From contig NZ_BNDS01000003.1 of the NCBI RefSeq assembly GCF_014656545.1, positions 207,808 to 271,807 of the forward strand: 64,000 nucleotides of DNA, given 5' to 3'. The position numbers and the translations under genes are program-made. This document shows positions 36,385 through 46,014 of the stretch, one piece after another (the stretch's first letter is position 1; the number at the start of each line of letters is the position of its first letter). A model generated the notes under the pieces. That model saw only the letters and a program-made list of their open reading frames with translations, did no database searches and had not been told where the DNA came from. Source of the DNA: Neobacillus kokaensis (GTDB taxonomy: Bacteria; Bacillota; Bacilli; Bacillales; Cytobacillaceae).

Positions 36385-37119
36385 ATGATTTCTATCAAAG
36401 GATTATTTAAGCAATTTGGTCAGTTAGAGGTACTAAAAGGAATAGACATTAAGGTGGAGAAAGGTAAGGTTGTTGTCGTCATTGGGCCTTCCGGATCTGG
36501 CAAAACGACGATGCTGCGCTGTTTGAATGTGCTCGAGACACCATCGAAAGGAATTCTGAGCATTGGAGGACAGACGCTTGATTTTTCTCAAAATGTATCG
36601 AAGAAAAATATAGCAGCTTTCCGCAGATTAACAGGAATGGTCTTTCAAAATTATAATTTATTTCCTCATATGACAGCGTTGGAAAATGTAATGGAAGGTC
36701 CGGTCATTGTGAAAGGGGAGAACAAGCAAAAGGCTAGGCAGAGGGCACAAGGGCTGCTGGAAAAAGTAGGTCTTGGTGATAAAGTGAATTATTATCCATC
36801 CCAGCTTTCAGGAGGGCAGCAGCAGCGCGTCGGAATTGCTCGCGCTTTGGCGATGGAACCGGAAGTGATGCTGTTTGATGAACCAACGTCTGCTCTTGAT
36901 CCGGAACTTGTAGGCGAGGTATTAAAAGTCATGAAGGACCTTGCAAAAGAAGGGATGACGATGATTGTCGTCACACATGAAATGAGGTTTGCCCGCGAAG
37001 CAGCAGACGAAGTTATTTTTATGGATGGCGGAGTTGTGGTTGAAAGGAACAAACCGGATGAAATGTTTACCACCCCCAAAGAGGAACGAACTAAGAAGTT
37101 TTTGAATATGATTATGTAA
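36385..37119 (+). CDS. tcyC: Cystine-type ABC transporter, ATPase
   Basis: This 244-residue polar amino acid ATPase has Walker [10 protein letters not shown] (near 35), Q-loop [17 protein letters not shown], signature [16 protein letters not shown], Walker [15 protein letters not shown] and H-loop [17 protein letters not shown], 7 bases before the ATG at 36385, sets the start; an in-frame TTG at 36367 precedes it without a site. It is the last gene of the operon. Confidence 0.92.
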   Translation: MISIKGLFKQFGQLEVLKGIDIKVEKGKVVVVIGPSGSGKTTMLRCLNVLETPSKGILSIGGQTLDFSQNVSKKNIAAFRRLTGMVFQNYNLFPHMTALENVMEGPVIVKGENKQKARQRAQGLLEKVGLGDKVNYYPSQLSGGQQQRVGIARALAMEPEVMLFDEPTSALDPELVGEVLKVMKDLAKEGMTMIVVTHEMRFAREAADEVIFMDGGVVVERNKPDEMFTTPKEERTKKFLNMIM

Positions 37120-37120
37120 G

Positions 37121-37160
37121 ATGCTGTAGCCAAGTTGGCTGCGGCATTTTTATTTTAAAA
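37121..37160 (+). terminator. Terminator of tcyABC
   Basis: ATGCTGTAGCCA / TGGCTGCGGCAT with a short loop is followed by TTTTTATTTT. Confidence 0.85.
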
Positions 37161-37217
37161 TAGAAAAAAATACCCAAATTGTATTCTAAATCATTTATAC
37201 TAGAAATAGGAAAAAAT

Positions 37218-37243
37218 TGAAACCTTTTCTTTTTTTATTCGTA
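37218..37243 (+). promoter_or_regulatory. SigW-type promoter of yuaF-floT
   Basis: TGAAAC (37218-37223), exactly 16 bp, CGTA (37240-37243): a full match to the SigW consensus. The B. subtilis yuaF-floT operon is a known SigW target, so cell-envelope stress control is expected. Confidence 0.88.
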
Positions 37244-37359
37244 TTAATACCCTACATAACTTTTTAAATAGAAAGGTTGGATGCCTATAACTGATTGAGG
37301 CTCATAGCCAATCTTTCTCCGTTGTATTTCTTACCTATAATGAAAAAGGGGTGATGCAT

Positions 37360-37902
37360 TTGGAACTTTTCGGCATGCCTTTAGTCACGATTTATTTGTA
37401 CGCACTTATTATCTCGGGTATTTTAACAATTCTTTATGTGTTATTTGCGGATGTTATGCATTTTGACACTGGTGACGGGGGGCTTCACTTTTTAAACCCT
37501 GTTCTTGTCTTTGCCTTTATCACCATTCTTTCAGCCAGCGGTTACTTAATTGAACGTTTATCTTCGCTTCATTCTTTACTTATTTTGGCGATCTCAGCTG
37601 TCATCGCTTTTATAATCGTGACATTATTAAATGTGTTTATTTTAGTCCCATTATCCTCAGCTGAAGAATCACTTGTTTATAAAGAATCCGATTTACGAGG
37701 GCGGATTGGAGCGGTAATTACGTCCATTCCTGCTGATGGATTTGGTGAGGTGTTAATTGAAAATGCCAGCGGCAGAATTGCCAAGCCGGCATCAAGCTTC
37801 GACCGTCAAGCTATTCCTGACGGCACAAAAGTGCTTGTGGTACAGGTGAAAAATGGAGTATTACAAGTAACCGTCCATCAGGAAAATGAAAGTTTCATAT
37901 AA
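37360..37902 (+). CDS. yuaF: NfeD-family membrane protein YuaF
   Basis: This 180-residue protein has about three membrane helices (10-32, 50-70, 75-100) and a C-terminal NfeD OB-fold (ESDLRGRIGAVITSIPADGFGEVLIENASGRIAKPASSFD). NfeD proteins partner flotillins in membrane microdomains. AAAGGGGTGAT places the start at the TTG 37360; the overlapping in-frame GTG (37351) and ATG (37354) lie inside the ribosome site. It is followed 15 bp later by floT. Confidence 0.9.
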   Translation: MELFGMPLVTIYLYALIISGILTILYVLFADVMHFDTGDGGLHFLNPVLVFAFITILSASGYLIERLSSLHSLLILAISAVIAFIIVTLLNVFILVPLSSAEESLVYKESDLRGRIGAVITSIPADGFGEVLIENASGRIAKPASSFDRQAIPDGTKVLVVQVKNGVLQVTVHQENESFI

Positions 37903-37917
37903 AAGGGGGTAACAACT

Positions 37918-39435
37918 ATGTTTAGTTTAGTATGGATTATTATTGGTATCGTTGCACTTATTTTACTTGCATTAATTGGAGTCTTTGTTACAAAGTACAG
38001 AACAGCTGGTCCTGATGAAGCATTAATCGTCACAGGAAGTTATCTTGGCAGCAAAAATGTTCATGTCGACGAATCTGGAAATAAGATTAAAATCATTCGC
38101 GGTGGCGGTAGCTTTATTTTACCGGTTTTTCAACAAGCCCAGCCTTTAAGCTTGTTATCTAGCAAACTAGAAGTTACTACTCCAGAAGTTTACACTGAGC
38201 AGGGTGTACCGGTTATGGCCGATGGTGTCGCTATTATCAAAATTGGAGGCTCAATCAGCGAGATTGCTACCGCAGCAGAGCAGTTTCTTGGAAAGCCGAA
38301 AGATGACAGAGAGAATGAAGCAAAGGAAGTTCTGGAAGGTCATTTACGTTCTATTCTTGGCTCGATGACAGTAGAAGAAATTTATAAAAACCGTGATAAG
38401 TTCTCCCAAGAGGTACAACGCGTTGCCTCGCAGGACCTTGCGAAAATGGGTCTTGTGATTGTTTCGTTTACGATTAAAGATGTCCGCGATAAAAATGGAT
38501 ACTTGGATGCCCTCGGTAAACCGCGTATCGCTCAGGTAAAGCGCGATGCTGATATAGCCACTGCTGAAGCAGAAAAGGAAACGCGGATTAAAAAGGCAGA
38601 GGCAGCGAAAGAAGCGAAACGATCTGAATTAGAGCGGGCAACTGAAATAGCTGAAGCGGAAAAAATTAATCAATTGAAAATCGCGGAATTCCGCCGTGAG
38701 CAGGATATTGCAAAAGCACGCGCTGACATGGCTTATGACCTTGAAAGTGCGAAGGCTAAGCAGGATGTAACCGAGCAGGAAATGCAGGTTAAGATTATTG
38801 AAAGACAAAAGCAAATCGAGCTTGAAGAAAAAGAAATCCTGCGCCGTGAGCGCCAATACGATTCCGAGGTTAAGAAAAAGGCCGATGCCGACCGCTATTC
38901 AGTTGAGCAGTCTGCTGCCGCAGAAAAGGCGAAACAAATGGCGGAAGCGGAAGCAAATAAATACCGAATTGAAGCAATGGCGAAGGCTGAAGCAGAACGT
39001 GTTCGTATAGATGGTTTGGCAAAAGCGGAGGCACAAAAAGCACAAGGTCTTTCCGAGGCTGAAGTTATTCGCATGAAAGGTTTGGCAGAAGCGGAAGCAA
39101 AGGAAAAAATTGCCGAAGCCTTCGAACAGTTCGGGCAAGCTGCCATTCTCGACATGGTTGTCAAAATGCTTCCTGAATACGCAAAGCAAGTGGCTGCACC
39201 GCTTTCTAACATTGATAAAATTACTGTTGTGGATACTGGCGGCGGCTCCGGGGAAAATGGCGGTGCGGGCAAAATCACCAGTTATGCGACCAATCTAATG
39301 GCAAGCCTGCAGGAATCTCTCAAGGCCTCAAGCGGGATTGATGTTAAAGAGTTAATCGAGAACTATTCTGGTAAAGGAAATGTGAAAAGAAGTATTGAAG
39401 AGTTGACCGGTGAAATAAAGAAACAAGAAAAATAA
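37918..39435 (+). CDS. floT: Flotillin FloT
   Basis: This 505-residue protein has an N-terminal membrane hairpin (residues 3-27) and an SPFH/band-7 domain (about 30-210, VTTPEVYTEQGVPVMADGVAIIKIGGS). A long Ala/Glu/Lys coiled coil with EA-repeat heptads follows (about 215-400), then a short C-terminal oligomerisation part. It scaffolds functional membrane microdomains and affects fluidity, secretion and signalling. It is co-transcribed with yuaF from the SigW promoter. Confidence 0.95.
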   Translation: MFSLVWIIIGIVALILLALIGVFVTKYRTAGPDEALIVTGSYLGSKNVHVDESGNKIKIIRGGGSFILPVFQQAQPLSLLSSKLEVTTPEVYTEQGVPVMADGVAIIKIGGSISEIATAAEQFLGKPKDDRENEAKEVLEGHLRSILGSMTVEEIYKNRDKFSQEVQRVASQDLAKMGLVIVSFTIKDVRDKNGYLDALGKPRIAQVKRDADIATAEAEKETRIKKAEAAKEAKRSELERATEIAEAEKINQLKIAEFRREQDIAKARADMAYDLESAKAKQDVTEQEMQVKIIERQKQIELEEKEILRRERQYDSEVKKKADADRYSVEQSAAAEKAKQMAEAEANKYRIEAMAKAEAERVRIDGLAKAEAQKAQGLSEAEVIRMKGLAEAEAKEKIAEAFEQFGQAAILDMVVKMLPEYAKQVAAPLSNIDKITVVDTGGGSGENGGAGKITSYATNLMASLQESLKASSGIDVKELIENYSGKGNVKRSIEELTGEIKKQEK

Positions 39436-39445
39436 TATTTTGAGC

Positions 39446-39487
39446 AAAAGGCATCCAAATCAATACGATTCAGATGCCTTTTTGTTT
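39446..39487. terminator. Terminator between floT and the DMT exporter
   Basis: AAAAGGCATC / GATGCCTTTT with a 17-base loop and T-rich tail, between convergent genes. Confidence 0.85.
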
Positions 39488-39493
39488 TTTATA

Positions 39494-40414
39494 TCACCTC
39501 ATTTTACTGCGATTTCCCGGGGCATTACTTAATATCGGAAATGCTTGCTTTTGAGCGGGGGATTTTCGCTGGATTACGCCTACACCAATTAAGGTTATAA
39601 GCCCGCCGGCTAACGAAAGTATGGAGGGTATTTCGCCAAGCATGAACCATGCAATGAGTAATGCCGCTGCAGGGGTTAAATATAATGAACTGGTAGCCTC
39701 GGTAGCCCCAACTTTCGAAGTAATATAGGCTAACGCTAAATAAGGGATGACGGTGGGAATCAGCCCAAGATAAATAACCGATAGGGTTGAACCAGCAGAA
39801 GCGGAAAGCACCTCTTTCCCTAAGCCCGGCAAGAACGGCAGCATAAACAGCGTTCCGGCAATAATGGTGTAAACAGTAAAGGCAATAAAACCATATTTTT
39901 TTAAAAACTTTGCTTGAAATACAAAGTAAAAGCTTTCACCTAAGGCCGCGGTAATAATAAATAGAACCCCCATGAAATAGGCTGTTTGGGTATGCCCCGC
40001 TCCAAATGAGATGAGGGCAACTCCGGAAAAGGAGATTAGCGAGCCAATCCATCCTATCATCGTAAATTTTTCTTTTAAAAAAACAGCTGCTAAAATAGCG
40101 GAAAAAATAGGTGCTGTTGATACTAATAAGCTGGCGATACCGGCACTGACCATTTGTTCGCCATAACTTAGTGATGTATGGTAGACAGTAAAGCCTAAAA
40201 AACCTAGCAATAAAATAACTGGAATATCAATTAAATCTGGTAATCTAATTTTTTTGACCGCAGCAAAAATTATCAGCGCAATCGAGCCAATTAAAAGCCG
40301 TAACAAGGCAAGGTGCTCTGGACTATATGATTGGAGCGCTGCCTTAATACCGGGAAAAGCTGAACCCCAGGCAACGATGATTATGATGTAGACGGCGATG
40401 ACTTTCCCATTCAT
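39494..40414 (-). CDS. EamA-family drug/metabolite transporter
   Basis: This 306-residue protein has ten membrane helices in two EamA repeats (WGSAFPGIKAALQSYSPEHLALLRLLIGS in the first; GLIPTVIPYLALAYITSKVGATEATSSLYLTPAAALLIAWF in the second). It probably exports an amino acid or metabolite. The divergent MocR-type regulator 103 bp away is its likely controller, an arrangement common for this pair of families. Confidence 0.9.
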   Translation of the reverse strand: MNGKVIAVYIIIIVAWGSAFPGIKAALQSYSPEHLALLRLLIGSIALIIFAAVKKIRLPDLIDIPVILLLGFLGFTVYHTSLSYGEQMVSAGIASLLVSTAPIFSAILAAVFLKEKFTMIGWIGSLISFSGVALISFGAGHTQTAYFMGVLFIITAALGESFYFVFQAKFLKKYGFIAFTVYTIIAGTLFMLPFLPGLGKEVLSASAGSTLSVIYLGLIPTVIPYLALAYITSKVGATEATSSLYLTPAAALLIAWFMLGEIPSILSLAGGLITLIGVGVIQRKSPAQKQAFPILSNAPGNRSKMR

Positions 40415-40517
40415 GATATACCTCTTTTCTTACTTTTTATCTATAATAAAGTAAAGAAGGAACGAATTCGCCAACAGATTGATGACGAAAAAAACCAACA
40501 AAAGATGGATGATAGAT

Positions 40518-41930
40518 ATGAAAAAAATACCTCGATACTTTCAAATTGCCCGCTGGATTCGGGAGAAAATTGACAAGGGTGAATGGGTAATTGGCAGTAA
40601 AATCCCTACACAAAGAGAAATAGCTGAACAGTTTGGCGTGAATAGAAGTACAGTGGTTACGGCTATTGAAATGGTAAAGTCGGAGGGACTACTGGAAGGG
40701 AAAACTGGAAGCGGAATTTATGTGGTGAATAATCAATGGTCCTTAATATCCGCAATTTCCCCTCCGGACTGGAATGATTTTACGAAATGGTCCTTGCAGC
40801 CCGCAAGTGAACATACCGTTCAGATGATTAATGAACTGGAGAATAGAAAGGATTTGATTCAGTTCAGTAAAGGCGAACTAGGTCCTGAGATGTTTCCTCA
40901 TGCTGAAATTACGGAAGCGATGGGAAAGGTGACATTGCAGCTGCAGGAATTTGGTTACGGTGACGGGCTTGGGGAACTTGGATTAAGAACAGAGATCAGC
41001 AGACATCTTCAAAGAATTGGTGTAAATATCGCACCGGAGAGTATTTTGATTGTTTCCGGGGCTTTGCATGCGCTGAAACTGATTACGACGGGAATTTTAA
41101 AAAGAGGATCCACTGTTTTTCTGGAAAGTCCATCGTATTTACATTCTATTAATTTGTTTCCAGCTGAAATGGCCATTAGGGAAATACCTGTAGCCGAAGA
41201 AGGTTTGAACATAAAAGAGTTATTTCAGCAGAAATTTACCAAAAACTCATCCATTTTATTTTTAAATCCTACATTCCAGAATCCAACCAGCACAAGTATG
41301 ACATTAGAACAACGAAAAATACTTTTGGATAAGTGTCAATACTATCAGCTGCCGATTATTGAAGATGATATTTTTCGGGATTTATGGCTGGATGCACCTC
41401 CGCCGGCACCTTTAAAGGCATTAGATAAAAATGGTCAAGTATTATATGTCGGCAGTTTTTCGAAAACGATTGCGGCCGGGTTAAGGATTGGATGGTTAGC
41501 GGGACCTGAAGCTGTCGTTAAACGCTTAAGTGATGTCCGGATGCAGACAGATTATGGCTCAAGCTATCTCTCTCAGGTACTTGTAAAAGAGCTGCTTGCT
41601 TCAGGTATGTATGAAAAGCATTTACAAAAGGTCCGCTGCAGGCTGAGAGAAAAAAGGGATGAGCTGCTTCGTTTACTCAGTCTTCATTTAAGTGATGTCG
41701 CCACCTGGTCAACACCATCTGGAGGATTTTTTATCTGGGTTGTTTTTAAGAAAAAGATGAATATGCAAAAACTGTTTAAACAATGTCTAGCCGAGAATGT
41801 AGTAATCAATCCGGGTTTTATTTATAATGACCGTCATTCAACGCTAAGACTATCCTTTGCGTATGCCACTTTTGAAGAAATGGAAGCAGGAATCCTAACG
41901 ATTAAGAGCAGTCTAAGCAATCAAATATAA
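40518..41930 (+). CDS. MocR-type GntR/aminotransferase-fusion regulator
   Basis: This 470-residue protein has an N-terminal GntR winged helix (residues 1-70, YFQIARWIREKIDKGEWVIGSKIPTQREIAEQFGVNRSTVV) and a C-terminal class-I aminotransferase-like domain. The PLP lysine lies in YVGSFSKTIAAGLRIGWLAGP, and EDDIFRDLWLD carries the Asp. These proteins bind PLP as effector or sense aminated compounds. The ATG at 40518 is preferred because the GntR domain begins there; in-frame starts at 40479-40482 are possible, and both sites are weak. Confidence 0.9.
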   Translation: MKKIPRYFQIARWIREKIDKGEWVIGSKIPTQREIAEQFGVNRSTVVTAIEMVKSEGLLEGKTGSGIYVVNNQWSLISAISPPDWNDFTKWSLQPASEHTVQMINELENRKDLIQFSKGELGPEMFPHAEITEAMGKVTLQLQEFGYGDGLGELGLRTEISRHLQRIGVNIAPESILIVSGALHALKLITTGILKRGSTVFLESPSYLHSINLFPAEMAIREIPVAEEGLNIKELFQQKFTKNSSILFLNPTFQNPTSTSMTLEQRKILLDKCQYYQLPIIEDDIFRDLWLDAPPPAPLKALDKNGQVLYVGSFSKTIAAGLRIGWLAGPEAVVKRLSDVRMQTDYGSSYLSQVLVKELLASGMYEKHLQKVRCRLREKRDELLRLLSLHLSDVATWSTPSGGFFIWVVFKKKMNMQKLFKQCLAENVVINPGFIYNDRHSTLRLSFAYATFEEMEAGILTIKSSLSNQI

Positions 41931-41942
41931 ATACAAAAAGAA

Positions 41943-41978
41943 TGCCCCGTTGCAATAGCTGAACGGGGCACTTTGTAT
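41943..41978 (+). terminator. Terminator of the MocR gene
   Basis: TGCCCCGTT / AACGGGGCA with a 10-base loop is followed by CTTTGTAT. Confidence 0.75.
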
Positions 41979-42140
41979 ATTGACAGAGAGTTAATAGGAA
42001 GGTGTTAAATGTAATTCCTTACTGCTTTTTCATCTTAGCAAAAAAGATTGAAGAAAATATGAGCAACTTATGATGATTCTGTGAAGTTGCCGAAATTCGA
42101 GACCCTGCATGATATAGTAAAAATATGGGGAGTGGTGTTC

Positions 42141-42851
42141 ATGAAAATCTTGATTGTTGACGATGAACGTAGAATTATAGAAGTTCTTGAAGCCTACTTT
42201 GAGAGAGAAGGCTATGAAATACATAGTGCCGATAATGGAATTGATGCGTTAAAAAAAGCGAAAGCAATCAATCCAGATGTCATTATTTTAGATCTCATGC
42301 TGCCGGACATTTCTGGTGAGGAAGTATGCCGTTTAGTCCGAAAAGATTCCGATGTTCCAATCCTGATGGTAACCGCTAAGTCATCTGAAGACGACCGTAT
42401 TAATGGCATAGTGATGGGTGCCGATGATTATTTAACAAAACCATTCAGCCCCCGCGAGGTTGTCGTACGTGTACAAGCTATTTTACGGCGCGTCAAAAAA
42501 GCAGAAAAAGTCGAGCGCTTGGAATTTAATTGGGGCAAGCTGGCGATTGATGTTCTAAAAAAGGAAGTCATAGTAAATGGCCAACCTATCACTCTAACAC
42601 CATTAGAATATAAATTATTAACCAATATGGCACAGAATCCTGGAAGGGTATTCAGTCGGATGGACCTGCTGGAAAAAATCCAAAATGAAGGCATGTATTA
42701 TGAAGGCTATGAACGTAGTGTTGATACCCACATTAAAAACCTCCGTAAAAAGATTGAAACCGATTCCCGGCAGCCGGAGTTTATTATGACCGTCTTTGGA
42801 ATGGGATACAAATTCGGAGGGGTATTAGATGCTGCAAACGCTCCGGTCTAA
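42141..42851 (+). CDS. OmpR-family response regulator
   Basis: This 236-residue protein has a receiver domain with Asp8/Asp9, phosphoacceptor Asp51 (IILDLMLPD), Thr78 and Lys100 (LTKPFSP), then a winged-helix DNA-binding domain (LTPLEYKLLTNMAQNPGRVFSR to VFGMGYKFG). The ATG at 42141 follows GGGGAGTGGTG; an in-frame TTG at 42081 has no site. It overlaps the sensor kinase gene by 23 bp. The stimulus is unknown. Confidence 0.93.
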   Translation: MKILIVDDERRIIEVLEAYFEREGYEIHSADNGIDALKKAKAINPDVIILDLMLPDISGEEVCRLVRKDSDVPILMVTAKSSEDDRINGIVMGADDYLTKPFSPREVVVRVQAILRRVKKAEKVERLEFNWGKLAIDVLKKEVIVNGQPITLTPLEYKLLTNMAQNPGRVFSRMDLLEKIQNEGMYYEGYERSVDTHIKNLRKKIETDSRQPEFIMTVFGMGYKFGGVLDAANAPV

Positions 42852-44202
42852 AATTCTCTTCTACTTAGTGTTAATTTCCATGATTGGAATCTTGATTGTC
42901 AGCTTTTTTATTCAATATGGATTTGAAGAAAGCTTTCGCAGCTATTTAGACCGGAATCGTGAAAAGAAGATTGATAGAGTTTTAACGGAAATAGAAAAGG
43001 ATTATCGAAAGCACGGTCATTTTACGAGCGACCCGGTGTTTGGCCTTCTGCATGAGCACGCGATGACTGATCAGCTTTATTTTCAGCTATATGACCGGTA
43101 TGGGAAGCTGCAGATGGATTCTTCTAATATTCGCGGGATGCTGAACAGCTTGGGGTTGACAGAACCGGCACCAGCCGGGGAACAGTGGCACTCGAAAACT
43201 TATATCATCAAGGGTGATGAGGCCATTATCGGCAAGCTCGTCGCCATCTATCCTGAAGGCTTGATTGATGACGAATATACCTTTATTCAAACGATTCAAT
43301 TATATATTTTAGCAGCTGTTTGTTTAACGATTGTGCTGGCGATTGTTTTCAGCATGCTATTCTCCAAAAAATTAATCTCTGGATTACAGAGGCTATCGTT
43401 TGCTGCCAACGAACTGCAGCAGCATAACTTGAACGTCAGGATTCCTTTAAAAGGGCTGCCAACAGAGGTAAAACACCTGGCAATCTCCTTTAATGATCTG
43501 GCGGAGTCGTTAGGTAAGGAAGCAATGCTTCGCAAGCAGTTTACCGGAGACCTTGCACACGAGCTGCGGACGCCGCTTGCAACATTAAGGAGCCAAATTG
43601 AAGCGTTTCAGGATGGAATATGGGAGCCGACACCGCAGCGCCTTGAGGCAAGCCATGAGGAATTGATGCGGTTAGTCCGGCTTGTTAATGAAATGGAAAA
43701 GCTGCTGGCGGCAGAAAATCCGCAAATGAAGCTTGAAAAAATTGAAATGGAAGCTGGCTGTGTGCTGGCCGCACTTGGTGAAATGTTTTTGCCATTGTTT
43801 AAAGAGAAGGGGGTTCAGCTGCACATCGAGGAGACTACGTCAGACGAATTATTTAAAGCTGACAAGGATAAGTTAATGCAGATTTTCTCAAATGTACTGA
43901 ACAATGCCTTGAAATATACTCCCACCGGAAAAAATGTCACCGTTTCGGTTGTAACAGCTATGGATGGATACGTTGGATTTTCCATTCAAGATGAAGGCGC
44001 CGGGATGAAGGATGAAGATATCCCGCATATTTTTGAACGCTTCTACCGCGGTGACAAATCGCGCGACCGAAAAACAGGGGGAATCGGAATCGGGCTTTCC
44101 ATCGTAAAGGCGTTAATGGATGCCCATAAAGGAATGATTAAAGTCAAGAGCAAGTTGAATAAAGGAACAAGTATTACGTTGTGGTTCCTGAAGAAAGAGT
44201 AA
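42829..44202 (+). CDS. Sensor histidine kinase (BaeS-like)
   Basis: This 457-residue kinase has two membrane helices (about 8-28 and 158-178) around an extracellular domain of about 130 residues. A HAMP domain (178-232), HisKA with His244 in DLAHELRTPLATL and a HATPase domain (NVLNNALKYTP, DEGAGMKDEDIPHIFERFYRGDKS, GGIGIGLSIVKALM) follow. It partners the regulator upstream. GGAGGGG gives the start within the regulator gene. The ligand of the sensor domain cannot be inferred. Confidence 0.93.
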   Translation: MLQTLRSKILFYLVLISMIGILIVSFFIQYGFEESFRSYLDRNREKKIDRVLTEIEKDYRKHGHFTSDPVFGLLHEHAMTDQLYFQLYDRYGKLQMDSSNIRGMLNSLGLTEPAPAGEQWHSKTYIIKGDEAIIGKLVAIYPEGLIDDEYTFIQTIQLYILAAVCLTIVLAIVFSMLFSKKLISGLQRLSFAANELQQHNLNVRIPLKGLPTEVKHLAISFNDLAESLGKEAMLRKQFTGDLAHELRTPLATLRSQIEAFQDGIWEPTPQRLEASHEELMRLVRLVNEMEKLLAAENPQMKLEKIEMEAGCVLAALGEMFLPLFKEKGVQLHIEETTSDELFKADKDKLMQIFSNVLNNALKYTPTGKNVTVSVVTAMDGYVGFSIQDEGAGMKDEDIPHIFERFYRGDKSRDRKTGGIGIGLSIVKALMDAHKGMIKVKSKLNKGTSITLWFLKKE

Positions 44203-44226
44203 AGATGTTGTGGTTCTCAAAGAAAG

Positions 44227-44263
44227 CGAAAAGGCCGCTGCATCAAACGAATGCTCGGCCTGC
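44227..44263. terminator. Bidirectional terminator, kinase / SDR
   Basis: AGGCCG-GCAT arms with mismatches around ATCAAACGAAT lie between convergent genes; the T run favours the minus strand. Confidence 0.7.
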
Positions 44264-44268
44264 GGTTG

Positions 44269-45027
44269 TTACTTTAGTAAGTCATTCACATTGTATACCT
44301 TGCCGCTTTCAACATCGCCGCTAAGGATTAAATCAATTAAGGCATTTGCTACAACATGGGCCGGTCTCAGCATCCCTTTTTCCTTGTAATCTTTAAATTG
44401 CTCCAGATCTTTAAACGCTTCTTTAGAGGATGAGCGGATCGTCTCCTGCATATTCGTATCCATAATTCCCGGACTAAAGGCGATTATTTTATTGCTCATG
44501 TTCTTTTCCCTCTGTTCAAGCGCAGCGGTTTGGGTAAACATATTGATCGCTGCTTTTGAGCTGCAGTAAACGCTCCAGCCTTCAATCGGACGTTCCGCTG
44601 CCCCAGAGGTAACGTTAATAACCTTAATCTTTGTGCTGGTCAGCTCAGCCTCTTTAAAAAATAAATTTGTAATCATCATCGGTGCAATTACATTGACTTT
44701 AAAGTTTCGGACAGTCGGGGTTAAATCTAAATTTCCCACCGTCTCAATCGGCTCAATGGCACCAGCATTATTAAATAGTAAAATTTCTGCCGGTTCCTTT
44801 AGGAAAATATAGTGAGCAATTTCCATAAACACTTCCTGAACTTCTTTTTCCAAAGAAAGGTTACATTCAAAATGTCTATAGTAAGTGCCTTTTTCCTGTG
44901 CCAGTTTTTTTAGGTCTTCATTTTCTGTCCGGGAAACAGAAACAATGGCCAACTGTTCATTTATAAGGCGCTTTGCAATCGCTTCGCCCAGACCCTTTGA
45001 AGCTCCTGTAATAATCGCATATTTCAT
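44269..45027 (-). CDS. yueD: Short-chain dehydrogenase, YueD (benzil reductase)-like
   Basis: This 252-residue NADP(H)-type SDR has the dinucleotide motif TGASKGLGEAIA (residues 7-18), NNAG, and the catalytic Ser in INVTSGAAERPIEGW with YCSSK. FSPGIMDTNMQETIRSSSKEAF matches B. subtilis YueD, which reduces benzil to (S)-benzoin; the natural substrate is unknown. GGGGGAT supports the ATG at 45027; an in-frame start at 45063 is rejected. Confidence 0.87.
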   Translation of the reverse strand: MKYAIITGASKGLGEAIAKRLINEQLAIVSVSRTENEDLKKLAQEKGTYYRHFECNLSLEKEVQEVFMEIAHYIFLKEPAEILLFNNAGAIEPIETVGNLDLTPTVRNFKVNVIAPMMITNLFFKEAELTSTKIKVINVTSGAAERPIEGWSVYCSSKAAINMFTQTAALEQREKNMSNKIIAFSPGIMDTNMQETIRSSSKEAFKDLEQFKDYKEKGMLRPAHVVANALIDLILSGDVESGKVYNVNDLLK

Positions 45028-45350
45028 GATAAATCCCCCTGACCAAACAGATAGTATGTACATTCACTTATCATATTGTATGCTTGGGTGAATTTTTAAT
45101 CAATAATAAAGGGACTAAGAATGTCAGGCCAGGGTGTCAGGCACCACAACCCTCTAATTGTCGGAAGGCGCCCTCCGACTGTCGGATAAGGCCCTCCAAT
45201 TGTCGGAAAGCGCTCTCCAGTCATGAAATGTTCAATCGTAAAGCAGCAGTGATAAAAATTCACATATTTTTCATCTAATATACAATTATGAGCATATGGA
45301 TGGGTGTAAGATACTAGTAGGTAAATTAATAGATAAGGGTAGGGATCCTG
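45028..45350. other. Intergenic region with 21-bp repeat D
   Basis: There is no gene in this 323-bp gap. It contains one copy of GGTGTCAGGCACC at 45133-45145 and the repeat D triplet described separately. The azoreductase ribosome site GGGTAGGGATCC lies at the right edge. Confidence 0.7.
45152..45222. repeat. Tandem 21-bp repeat D (three units plus a part)
   Basis: Units at 45152-45172, 45173-45193, 45194-45214 and a partial unit at 45215-45222 follow the consensus CTCCAATTGTCGGAAAGCGC plus one base. Each step is exactly 21 bp. The second unit carries the palindrome TCCGACTGTCGGA. The sequence is unlike arrays A-C, but the period is the same. Confidence 0.88.
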
Positions 45351-46013
45351 ATGTCAAAGCTTTTATATATTACCGCTAATCCAAAAATAGATGTGAAGCT
45401 TTCAAAGGGAGCTCAAATAGGTGAAGTGTTTTTGGAAGAGTTTAAAAAAGTCCAGCTGGATGTGGAAATTGAGCATATGCACTTATATAGTATGGATATC
45501 CCGGAAATCGATATGGATTTATTATATGGCCGGGCGAAATTGTCGTTTATGGGCTATCAGAAGGAGCAGCTGTCTGAAGCGGAACGCACGAAGCTTGAGA
45601 AAATGCATGCCTTAGCAGACCGTTTTATTGATGCCGATTACTATGTTTTTGTTACTCCAGTTTGGAATCTTGGTGCCCCGGCCATTTTAAAAACGTTTAT
45701 GGACTGTATGTTTATTACCGGTAAAACATTTACGAATACGCCGGAAGGTCCTAAAGGACTGCTGACAGGCAGAAAAGCTCTACACATTCAAACTCGCGGC
45801 GGCATCTATTCCACTGGGCCGATGGTAGAATTTGAAATGGGCGACCGCTATCTAAGGAAGGCGTTAGAGTTCCTTGGCTTTGATTTGATGGAATCCGTTG
45901 TGGCTGAAGGGCTGGACCATTTTCCAAAAATGGTGCCGGAAATTATGACAAGAGCAAAAGAGCAGGCGGCAGCGGCTGCAAGGGAAATGGCGAAAATACA
46001 GGTTTCTATATAA
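45351..46013 (+). CDS. azoR: FMN-dependent NADH-azoreductase
   Basis: This 220-residue flavodoxin-like protein of the AzoR/AcpD family reduces azo bonds and quinones using NADH and FMN, probably in quinone detoxification. Its N-terminal strand is KLLYITANPK; the FMN-site loop is FVTPVWNLGAPAILKTFMDCMFITGKTF, followed by KALHIQTRGGIYSTGP. GGGTAGGGAT precedes the ATG. It is followed by a strong terminator, so it is a single gene. Confidence 0.93.
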   Translation: MSKLLYITANPKIDVKLSKGAQIGEVFLEEFKKVQLDVEIEHMHLYSMDIPEIDMDLLYGRAKLSFMGYQKEQLSEAERTKLEKMHALADRFIDADYYVFVTPVWNLGAPAILKTFMDCMFITGKTFTNTPEGPKGLLTGRKALHIQTRGGIYSTGPMVEFEMGDRYLRKALEFLGFDLMESVVAEGLDHFPKMVPEIMTRAKEQAAAAAREMAKIQVSI

Positions 46014-46014
46014 A

